A stretch of 22,936 nucleotides of DNA from Nemertoderma westbladi (lineage: Eukaryota > Xenacoelomorpha > Nemertodermatida > Nemertodermatidae): assembly GCA_032718475.1 (NCBI GenBank), contig JAUCBJ010005771.1, positions 1 to 22,936 of the forward strand, written 5' to 3'. Numbering within the stretch: position 1 is the first letter of the stretch; each line of letters opens with the position of its first letter. The translations under genes and the position numbers were made by a program. Below the pieces are notes generated by a model that made no database searches, was not told where the DNA came from, and was given only the letters and a program-made list of their open reading frames with translations. This document shows positions 1 to 8,569 of this stretch, piece by piece.

Positions 1-1198
1 AATCTCACACATTGATACACATCTCCTTAGAGCATCTTAATAAAGATGGGGTGATGGTAACACCCCCTACTGGCACAAAAAGTTGAGGAAATCTAGCAAA
101 GTACCTTGCGAACTAGACTTTGCTGGCGTCCAAACCGTGACAAATCGAAATTATCAAATCGAAATGATATATTGGCTTTCTATCCACATAACCTGTTAGT
201 AAATGGGCCGTACGGCGCTATGTAATCAAAACGCCATCGGATTACGATGCCATTTTATATTAAATCGATTTAAACAGTAACTTCCATTGAGTTTCAATAC
301 GATCTATTAACATATTTATAATGCTGAAATGTGTAGCTTTTAAATGAGCTAAAAATCATTAAATTTCGTTGATTACAACGCGACTTACACTTGTTTTTAT
401 AAAGAACAATATTTATTTATCCATTAATTTCACTTTTTTTACGAAATTAATTAATTCTTGACTTCACCCCCCCCCCCCCCCCCCCCATCCCAGTAGTTGC
501 TGACCAATAAGAACTCAAGGATTGTTATATTGCCGTAGCCCCACCGCTATAGACGATACAGAGAGTTAAACTTATGAAATCATAATAAACAACATTCATT
601 GTGTTGGAGAGATTCATTTACGGTCTGGATTCAATTCAATTACAAGTCGCTTATAAGAAAGTTTGATGTTCTGGATATGACGACGGCCGTTTAATAAAAC
701 TGTTGTAGAGGTTCCGATAATATTTCTAGTTCTTAGTTTTGGGAAGATATTTATAAATTATATTGTGTAAATTATATAAATTATACGCAATATAATAAAT
801 ATGTTTTAAAACTATAATAAGTTAAGATACTATTACTATTAGTTTGTACTAATTAATTGATCTATCTGAATTATTGTTAATATTTTTTTTAGGACAGTCT
901 ACATTGAACGCCGCATGATGATGAACAACGCCGCTAATACTCCACACACTGCCTAGGGATTGGTTTCTACCATGTTGAAATATCAATGTGTATTGGTCAC
1001 TCGCGATTGATAATATATTAATTAGATCTATGAATTAATTAATTATGGACATCATAAAGGTGATTTAACTATTTATTTACATGAACTGGTATTAAGTTAT
1101 ATAACTGTGTTTCAAATATTTTGTTTATATCAGTTGACATTACCAATAATTAATTAACAATTCTTATCCAAATTATATAACATAAATTTTTTCAATTC
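1..1198. other. AT-rich non-coding DNA, no gene seen
   Basis: This stretch is AT-rich, with many short TTAATTAA-like and poly-T/poly-A tracts and a homopolymer C run. I see no reading frame with recognisable protein content, no tRNA fold and no clear terminal repeats. It is probably intergenic or very old transposon-derived DNA. Confidence 0.6.
467..486. repeat. Poly-C tract, C20
   Basis: An uninterrupted run of 20 C lies in AT-rich surroundings. It is a simple homopolymer repeat whose length may be affected by sequencing error. A second, shorter C run lies at 14136-14149. Confidence 0.95.
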
Positions 1199-1224
1199 AT
1201 GTCAAAGACGCTGTGTTTAAACAC

Positions 1225-2955
1225 CAATATTTGGGCATCAAAATCGGGGCATCCAGCAAACTTGTCTATCTGCCTATTGGTCCGTTCCATTTCGTTGTTC
1301 CGAATGTCCGGACGCCCGGGCACTAGAATGCCCAGACATCCAAAAATCAGGGAAAATGTCCGGATTCTCCAAATAACTGTCCGGAATTCGGCAAATCTGG
1401 GCGTCCAGTAAACTTTTCTGTCAGCCTATTTTACTGTTTCAAAGTCGCCCGGACGTCCGAATGTCCGCACGTCCGGGCACTAGGATGCCACGATGTTCCG
1501 AAATTCGACCAAAATGTCTGTATTTCCGGGCAAACTGTCAAAATGACTATCCGGAATTCGGTAACTTTGGGCGTTCAGTAAACTTTTCTGTCTGCCCATT
1601 TGACTGTTCTAAAGTCGCCCAGACATCCGCATATACGGACGTCCGGGCACTATAATGCCCGGATGTCCGGAAATCCGACCAAAATGTCTGTAGTTCCGGG
1701 CAAACTGTCAAAATGACTGTCCGGAATTCGGCAAATCTGGGCGTTCAGTAAACGTTTCTGTCGGCATATTTGACTGTTCCAAAGTCGCCCGGACGTCCGC
1801 AAGTCCGGACGTCCGGGCAAAAGGATGCCCGGATGTCGGGAAATCCGACCAAAATGTCTATTTCCGGGCAAACTCTCAAAATGACTTTCCGGAATTCGGC
1901 AAATCTGGGCGTCCAGTAAACTTTTCTGTCTGCCTATTTGACTGTTCCAAAGTCGCCCGGACGTCCGGATGTCCGGGCGCAAGGATGCCCGGACGTCCGG
2001 AAATCCGACCAAAATGTCTGTATTTCCGGGCAAACTGTCAAAATGACTGTCCGGAATTCGGCAAATCTGGGCGTTCCAGTAAACTTTTCTGTCTGCCTAT
2101 TTGACTGTTCCAAAGTCGCCCGGACGTCCGGATGTCCGGGCGCAAGGTTGCCCGGACGTCCGGAAATCCGACCAAAATGTCTGTATTTCCGGGCAAAATG
2201 TCCAAATGACTGTCCGGAATTCGGCAAATCTGGGCGTCCAGTAAACTTTTCTGTCTGCCTATTTGACAGTTCCAAAGTCGCCCGGACGTCCGGGCGTCCG
2301 GAAATCAGACCAAAACGTCTGTATTTCCGGGCAAACTCTCCAAATGACTCCCCGGAATTCGGCCAATCTGGGCTTCCTGTAAACTCCTATGTGCCTATTT
2401 GACTGTTCCAAAGTCGCCCGGACGTCCGGATGTCCGGACGTCCGGGCACAAGGATGCCCGATGTCCGGAAATCCGACAAAATAAACGGCACAAATCCGAC
2501 ACAAATCCAAAAATCCGGCAAAATGTCCGGATTTCCGGGCAAATTTGTCCAAAATACTGCCCGGAAATCTGTAAATCCGGGCAAATAAACTTGTCTGTCC
2601 GACTATTTGCCCGTTCCAGAGTCGCCCGGATGTCCGGATTCCCGGGCACTGGAATGCCCGGACATCCAAAAATCCGGCAAATTGTCCGGATTTCCGGGCA
2701 AATTTGTCCAAAATACTGCCCGGAAATCTGTAAATCCGGGCATCCATTTAACTTGTCTGTCCGACTATTTGTCCGTTCCAAAGTCGCCCGGACGTCCGGG
2801 CACTGGCACTGGAATGCCCGGAAATCCAAAAATCCGGCAAATTGTCCGGATTTCCGGGCAAAGTTGTCCAAAATACTGCCCGGAATTCCAAAAATCCGGC
2901 AAATTGACCGGATTTCCGGGCAAAGTCGTCCAAAATACTGCCCGGAATATCACAG
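1225..2955. repeat. Satellite-like tandem array, ~160-170 bp period
   Basis: About ten imperfect head-to-tail units. The landmark CCGGAATTCGG or its variant CCGGAAATCTG recurs at 1381, 1551, 1721, 1889, 2051, 2214, 2352, 2561, 2720 and 2880, mostly 160-170 bp apart, with one short (138 bp) and one long (209 bp) step. Each unit also holds a block close to CTGTCTGCCTATTTGACTG and a cluster of CCGGACGTCCGG / GTCCGGGC motifs that are self-complementary. Units before about 2400 and after about 2500 form two subtypes: the later ones favour AAAATACTGCCCGGAA and CCAAAAATCCGGCAAA. Overlapping reading frames on both strands are by-products of the repetition. The array ends within a few bases of the Copia homology at 2955, so it could be a satellite or an internal repeat of that element. 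Confidence 0.9.
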
Positions 2956-5276
2956 AACATCTCCCCCTTACTGCCCTTTTGCTAACGGCACAGTGGAGCG
3001 CCATAATGCTTTAATTAAGGAGACTTTTCAACGGGTTCAGATGGATCAACCCGAATTGTCTGTAGACACTGTTTTACAAATGTCTGTTTTTGCAAAGAAT
3101 TGCAATTTAAATCATACTGGTTTTTCGCCGTATCAATTGGTGTTTGGGCGATTACTAATTCAATTCTTACGGATCAATTGCCAGCTTTAGAAGAGACAGA
3201 TATGATTTCTATGGTTGGGAAACATATTCAGGCTATAGTTTCTACTCGGAAAAATTACGTTGCTGCTGAGTCTAGTGCAAGGATTAAACGTGCTTTACGA
3301 TCAAATACCCGTCAGAATGGGCAGATATATAATGGTGGAGATCAAGTATATTATCGTCGAGCTAAGGATAAAGTTTGGGCTGGTCCAGCTGTGGTTGTTG
3401 GTCAGGATGGTGCCGAAGTTCTTGTTAAACATGGAAGTCGTTATTTGCGATGTCATCGAACTCAATTACTAATGCGTACAAAGCAGACATATTCCCAAGA
3501 ACAAATAAAATCTGTTAATTCACCTGAAAACACTTGCAATGAACTCTTGCAAGAACAAATAAAATCTGTTAATTCACCTGAAAACTCTTGCAATGAACTA
3601 AATAATAGTGCTGATATTCATGAAATAGAGTCTGATAGCGACATTGAAATTTCTAATGAAGAAGTGGAAAATAATATGCAGCCTGAGACAAATGCAACTA
3701 TTGGAACTGATAACTTTCTCAGACAAGAGCCAATTCCTAAAGTGAATGAGAAAGAATGTAAAGTAGAACAATTGCGCCGATCGACCAGAGATAAACATAA
3801 ACCTGATTACTTTTCATTTATCTCCGAGTTTAATCAAGTTCTTTATGGCCAGGATGAATTTAGTGAAGCAAAGGCAAATGAATTACAATCATGGGTGGTG
3901 AATGATATTTATAATGAAATTCATTGGTCTGAATTAAAAGAAACAAAACCAAATGTAATATCGACACGATGGGTTCTATCCTATAAGAATACCAATGGTT
4001 CCAAAGTGCCTAAAGCTCGTTTAGTTGCACGTGGATTCGAGGACACTGAAGAAGTGAATGGGTACGCACCGACAGCGACAAAATTGAGTTTAAGATTAGC
4101 GTTAGCGCATGGCTCAGAAAATAACTGGAATTCAAAGATTATTGATATAAAAACTGCATTTTTGCAAGGGAATCCAACTAAACGAGATATTTATCTCAAG
4201 CCACCACCTGAAGCTCTTTGTGAACAAGGAATGTTATGGAAACTAAAGAAGGCTGTTTATGGGCTAACAGAAGCATCAAAGAATTGGTATGAACGTCTGA
4301 AGTTTGTTTTCGAATACTGTGGTGGGGTATTGCTAAAATGTGTTCATGCTATTTTTAGATTTAATGATGAAAATGGAGATGTCATTGGTATTGCTGTTGT
4401 ACACGTTGATGATATTCTTATAGTTGGACAGGATTCACATTTGAATAATATTGTTTCAAAATTATCGAAGTTACTTCACATAGGTAAGATTGAAGACATT
4501 AGTGAAAGTTGGTCTGTATTTTTGGGAATACAGATTCGTAAAAGAGGTCGAAATTATGAGATTACGCAAGCTGAATATGCTGAAAAGATAGATTTAATAG
4601 ACGTCAATGACGTGGTTGCTAAAGGAGAAGAGTCTAGTGCAGCACGTCGAGCCATTGGACAGCTTCTATGGTTAAGTGTGATTACTCGGCCCGACATGTC
4701 ATTCGCTGTTTCACAATTAGCCACATGCATCAATCAATGTACTACTTCTCATTTATATGAGCTGAACAAAATGATCAAGACAGTAAAGAAAGAGCCAATA
4801 ACTTTGAAATATTCATTTGTTCAAGATTATCTAGTTATATATTCAGATGCTTCATTTAGTTATGATGGTAGTGTTGGAGGCTATTTTATTATATGGGGAG
4901 AAATTCTTTGATTGCATGGAAAAGCTACAAGTTGAGAAGGACTGCAAGAAGTGCCGAAGCTGCGGAATGTTTGGCTATGGCAGAAGCAGTTGATCTTGGC
5001 ATATATATTAAGGAAATGGTACAAGAAATGACTGGTCGAAGTCTCAAAATACACCAATACACTGATAACAAATCTTTGTATTCCTGTATTACAAATGGTT
5101 CTCCTCCAACAGAAAAGCGCTTGCAACTTGACCTTGCATCCATTCACGAAGTATTACGAGAGCCAGATGGTGAAGTTCATTGGGTTCCGTCCACTGAGAT
5201 GTGGGCTGATGGTCTAACAAAAGAAAAGAGGAGGAATGTGATTATTAAGTTTATGACTCACTTATTATCATTGTAG
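2955..5276 (+). pseudogene. Ty1/copia retrotransposon pol fragment (integrase end, RT, RNase H), two frameshifts
   Basis: This is the 3' two-thirds of a Copia polyprotein, which would reverse-transcribe and integrate element RNA in cytoplasmic particles. It opens inside the integrase core with NGTVERHN, whose Glu codon at 2996-2998 fits the third residue of the DDE triad. A frame change near 3150-3160 leads into the frame that reads on to 4911. Numbered from 3100, that frame shows the integrase end GDQVYYRRAKDKVWAGP (80-96), an acidic linker, RSTRDKHKPDYF (228-238), and RT motifs ARLVARGF (307-313), DIKTAFLQG (349-357), VYGLTEASKNWY (386-397) and VHVDDIL (434-440). RNase H begins at YSDASF. 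A second frameshift, in the A-run near 4900, carries RNase H on to 5276 (AAECLAMAEA, YTDNKSLY, WADGLTK). Gag, protease, the integrase start and both LTRs are not seen. The motifs resemble the GalEa-like Copia of aquatic animals, but that clade assignment is from memory. Confidence 0.93.
3496..3603 (+). repeat. 54-bp in-frame tandem duplication within Copia pol
   Basis: Two near-identical 54-bp units (3496-3549 and 3550-3603) each encode 18 residues built around QEQIKSVNSPEN. They lie in the poorly conserved linker between integrase and RT. The duplication keeps frame and differs at only a few positions, so it is younger than most other damage in the element. Confidence 0.9.
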
Positions 5277-5458
5277 GCCTACCGGTACTGCTGTACTGTG
5301 GTGTTTAGTATGTAGTCGTTGGTGTTGGATGGCCTTGGTGTTGGGTTTGTACTTTGGACTATGCTGTACCGGTATTGCTGCACTATGTTGATTGACTGAC
5401 TCACCTATTATCGTTAACTATATTATATTTCACAATGATTATTATTATTACAATATGA
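5277..5458. other. Junction between Copia and BEL fragments
   Basis: About 180 bp separate the Copia stop from the first BEL-like residues. Two copies of a short motif, TACCGGTACTGCTG and TACCGGTATTGCTG, lie about 90 bp apart among GT-rich sequence. I see no convincing Copia polypurine tract or LTR start, so the Copia 3' end is probably lost. Confidence 0.5.
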
Positions 5459-6855
5459 TGTTATATAAATTTAAACAGTTGAGAAATCCACAGATGCGCT
5501 TAAGGGATCGTTTCTCTAGCACAATGATAGATGGGTTAATACGTGTTGGAGGGAGACTAACTAATGCTCCATTATCTTTTGACACTAAGTTTCCCATACT
5601 CATTAGAAATCTTGAAATACAAATCAAGATGATTGTAGATGTTCACAGTAGACTTTACCATGCTGGTAGAGAACGAGTTCTTAGCGAAATTCGAACTCGC
5701 TATTATTTCCATAAACCCCATAGAGCTCTGAACCAAGTTCTGAGGAACTGTATACCCTGTAGGAAAGCATTCAGTAGGCCTTTAACACAGCGAGAGGCAG
5801 AATTACCTAGGGAACGAGTAAGCTTCTATGAACCACCCTTTACTAATACCGGTGTGGATTTATTTGGCCCTATTGAAGTATATCGTGCTAGGACTATAGT
5901 CAAGCGATGGTGTGTCATCTTTGTCTGTATGACTTGTAGAGTGATCCATCTAGATATGGTGAACGATCTATCTACCAACAGCTTTATACTGAGTTTACGC
6001 CGACAGATCACTCGCTTTGGAACTAGCAACACGATGAGATCTGATAAGGGAACGAACTTCATTGGCGCCAATAATGAGATCAAAGCTTACGTTAAAGATT
6101 GGAACCAAAGACAGGTGGACGATCAGCTAAGGGTAACAGCATCTAGCTGGACCTTCAACGCCGCCAACGCCCCTTGGTGGGGAGGAAGTTGGGAGAGATT
6201 AATAAGGATCGTGAAGACCGCATTTCACTTTATAGTGCCGTGCCGCGCGTATCTCACCGACGAACTTTTGCGGACGTTAATGGAAGAAATCGCCGCCTAT
6301 CTTAACGAGAGACCGCTTATGCCAGTCTCATCGACTCCCGACTCCCTAGAAGTGCTAACACCTGCGCATTTCCTACTGAAGAAACCTGTAGCCATGCTCC
6401 CACGATCGGAAATCATGGATGGAGACGAATACTGCCGACAAACTTGGCAACTTATGCAGTTATTATCCCGTTGTTTCGCTGACCATTTCGAAAAACATTA
6501 TCTGCCTACGCTACAACTTCGAACCAAGTGGTTTGCGCAGCAAGAAAACGTCAGCGCCGGAGACATGGTCCTTATTGTGGAATCAGATCTTCCACATAAG
6601 CAGTGGCAGACAGGTCGTATCATAGAGACTCATATATCTGATGATGGTTTAGTGCGATCGGTAGAACTCATCGTCATGCGACGTAACTTTAAGAAACCTG
6701 GAATTGTATTCGAAACACAGCAGCTCAATCGCCCAGTTGGTCGTTTATGTTTACTGGAAAAAGACAGAGAACTATCCGGAAACTATGGAAGGCAAGATAC
6801 TCTTCCCACGACCACCTCCCTAATCCAACAAACATCTAGGGACTCCCCAACGTAA
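5392..6855 (+). CDS. BEL/Pao retrotransposon integrase, 3' end of pol (5'-truncated, frame intact)
   Basis: This is the C-terminal part of a BEL/Pao polyprotein: the integrase that inserts element cDNA into chromosomes, plus the C-terminal domain usual in this group. The frame is uninterrupted for 487 codons, but the first ~40 residues look like read-through of flanking DNA. Recognisable homology starts at DGLIRVGGRL (47-56). The zinc-binding region has H85, H90, C120 and C123. The catalytic core has D156 (GVDLFGP), D218 (RSDKGTNF) and E268 (GGSWERLI), an intact DDE triad with D-61-D-49-E spacing. The end domain has GDMVLIVESD and WQTGRIIE (390-411). RT and RNase H are missing upstream and Copia sequence takes their place. 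A frame this clean, beside heavily broken neighbours, suggests a relatively recent copy. The given start is only the first ATG, not a natural initiator. Confidence 0.95.
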   Translation: MTDSPIIVNYIIFHNDYYYYNMMLYKFKQLRNPQMRLRDRFSSTMIDGLIRVGGRLTNAPLSFDTKFPILIRNLEIQIKMIVDVHSRLYHAGRERVLSEIRTRYYFHKPHRALNQVLRNCIPCRKAFSRPLTQREAELPRERVSFYEPPFTNTGVDLFGPIEVYRARTIVKRWCVIFVCMTCRVIHLDMVNDLSTNSFILSLRRQITRFGTSNTMRSDKGTNFIGANNEIKAYVKDWNQRQVDDQLRVTASSWTFNAANAPWWGGSWERLIRIVKTAFHFIVPCRAYLTDELLRTLMEEIAAYLNERPLMPVSSTPDSLEVLTPAHFLLKKPVAMLPRSEIMDGDEYCRQTWQLMQLLSRCFADHFEKHYLPTLQLRTKWFAQQENVSAGDMVLIVESDLPHKQWQTGRIIETHISDDGLVRSVELIVMRRNFKKPGIVFETQQLNRPVGRLCLLEKDRELSGNYGRQDTLPTTTSLIQQTSRDSPT

Positions 6856-6863
6856 CAGCGTCT

Positions 6864-7184
6864 GGAGTGGGTGTGTGACTATATTATTTTATATTTGTTT
6901 TTATTATTTTTATATTTATGTATGTATTATTACGTAATTTTATTATAATTGTTTTCTTTAATTTTATTTAGTAGAATGATATTTTAGCGATTATTTAGTA
7001 GATTAGTGCAATATATACTCGTGTTTATTACTTAATTACTTATATTATATATTTATTGCAACGGCGAGAAATAATTATTTTTCTCTTTCCTTACTGTCCG
7101 TATCATATTATAAATACGTGACTACAGTAAGATGAAATATCCGTACTTATTAAAGTACAATAAAGTTCCTACTATACTCAAGCA
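6864..7184 (+). repeat. Possible polypurine tract and BEL-type 3' LTR
   Basis: Just after the integrase stop, GGAGTGGG (6864-6871) could be a polypurine tract, followed by TGTGTGAC at 6872 as an LTR start. AATAAA at 7159-7164 fits a polyadenylation signal, and a CA lies at about 7183-7184. No second copy of this LTR with the same 5' end is present: the inverted right arm matches only from 6990 on. TGGTAAGTAGAG at 7188, and TGGTAAGCAGAG in the right arm, resembles the complement of the 3' end of animal initiator-Met tRNA apart from one extra A, so it might be a primer-binding site. This reading conflicts with the LTR call at 11607-12734, and both cannot flank the same element. Confidence 0.35.
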
Positions 7185-8569
7185 TTATTGGTAAGTAGAG
7201 TATTAGGAATGCAAAGTTCAGATCCTCGTGTCTCGGCTAAACCAAGCTCTGGGTAGACCTTGGAAACAACTTGCCTCTTCTCACTGACATTGCTTCTTGC
7301 AATATTGCTCTCATACCATATATTAAATAATACATACATATAGTAGCGTGATGTCCCTTTAACAGTAGCGTAAAACGCAAAATAAATCTGTTAAACCCTT
7401 TGACCATCTGCAATTCTAGTCGATTATGATATCGCGGCACCCACCGATATACTTGAAAGACAAAATTCTAGAATCAGTGGTTAACGTCCCCAGACATGTT
7501 CTGGAATAGATCGGTGCCCATCTTAAATATTAAATATTTAATAAATAATTGTAAAATCTGTCAAAACAAATATAATAGAGTAAGTGCTTACAAGTTAACT
7601 CTAGAAAATCTATAAATCAAAATCTGTTAAAATTTAGATCCTTTAAAATTCTAGTCGATTAAGATATCGTAGCACTTACCGATACTCTTAAAAGGACAAA
7701 TTTCCTAGAATTAAGGATCCTAGTTCTCAGACATGTTCTGGAATAAAATTGTGTCTATTTTAATATTAAATAATAAAATTTACGGGAATAAATTTTAAAT
7801 TCATATCCTCTCATGAATTTAATAAATTGTAATTTTATACAATTTATAACATTCTCAAAATTCCATTAATTAATAGATCATGGGAGCGGAGATTCACCTT
7901 ATTAAGTATATTAGTGTGAGAGAATCTCCAATATATAGTCAATAGCCGATAAAATTCATAAAATCATGTATAAAGGGGAATATTGACAATTAAAGAATTA
8001 CTATTAAATAGCATCCCAGATCTGTATGCATGAGAATTACCCTAATTCTACTGCTAGCTTTCCATAATGTCACATAGCAACAACCACGCTAGAATTAGAA
8101 GCGAGTTAAAAGAACAATAGAAAGCTTGACCCATTGAATAGCATACGGAATAAATAGCACACTGCTAGTATCCAGGGATACATAATAATAACGTGGCATT
8201 CTGGAAGGCACTTGACTAACGGACAAATGGCCCGAATGTGTACAATTTGTGACAGTTGTGTGGAATTTGTGCGTTTATAGGTGAATGTTACTACTAAAGT
8301 GTGTTTACAGTAGCAAGTCGCAGTTGTGAAAGTAGCTCTACCTCTGCAGTAAGAACCTGAAGTAAATCTAAGCCCTTGGGACGGACAGTGGAGTGACTCG
8401 CGCTGGTTATTGTTGTCATTGTGTAGCTACTACGTTGGCGATAGGCACAGCGACGACAGTACATCAGCGCTGAGGATCTTGCGCTGTCCGGGGGTATTGA
8501 GGGGTAGGCAGCGACGACCGCTAGCCTAATTATAATTAATTATAATATCGATAAACTCATATAGCAGCT
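6990..8569 (+). other. Non-coding leader of left arm, upstream of the gag-like gene
   Basis: About 1.6 kb without a credible gene. The first part is AT-rich, the middle holds two ~235-bp tandem units, and 8220-8540 is less AT-rich. The matching right-arm sequence lies at 19934-21450. Its conservation in both arms says it is part of the repeated unit. The short minus-strand frame at 7237-7440 shows no family features. Confidence 0.6.
7385..7800 (+). repeat. Two ~235-bp tandem units in left leader
   Basis: AAATCTGTTAAA recurs at 7385 and 7620, CTAGTCGATTA at 7417 and 7651, and CAGACATGTTCTGGAATA at 7491 and 7728, in the same order. This defines two diverged units offset by 234-237 bp. The same pair exists inverted at 20750-21055 with an offset of only about 167 bp, so about 70 bp was gained or lost between the arms. 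Confidence 0.8.

Noticed and set aside
1225-2955. CRISPR-like array
   Set aside because: The repeats are 160-170 bp long and imperfect with no unique spacers; the context is a eukaryotic transposon landscape.
1199-3014. Overlapping open frames on both strands between 1199 and 3014
   Set aside because: They arise from the tandem repeat, whose units lack stops in several frames. The peptides are repetitive and follow the repeat period, with no domain.
3598-3798. Minus-strand frame opposite the Copia linker
   Set aside because: It is antisense to a clearly coding region and shows no family features.
4881-5147. Minus-strand frames opposite Copia RNase H
   Set aside because: The plus strand carries all RNase H motifs; these are shadows.
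5826-6083. Minus-strand frame opposite the BEL integrase core
   Set aside because: It is a shadow of the DDE-bearing frame.
7237-7440. 67-codon minus-strand frame in the left leader
   Set aside because: It sits in a conserved non-coding repeat and has no recognisable content.
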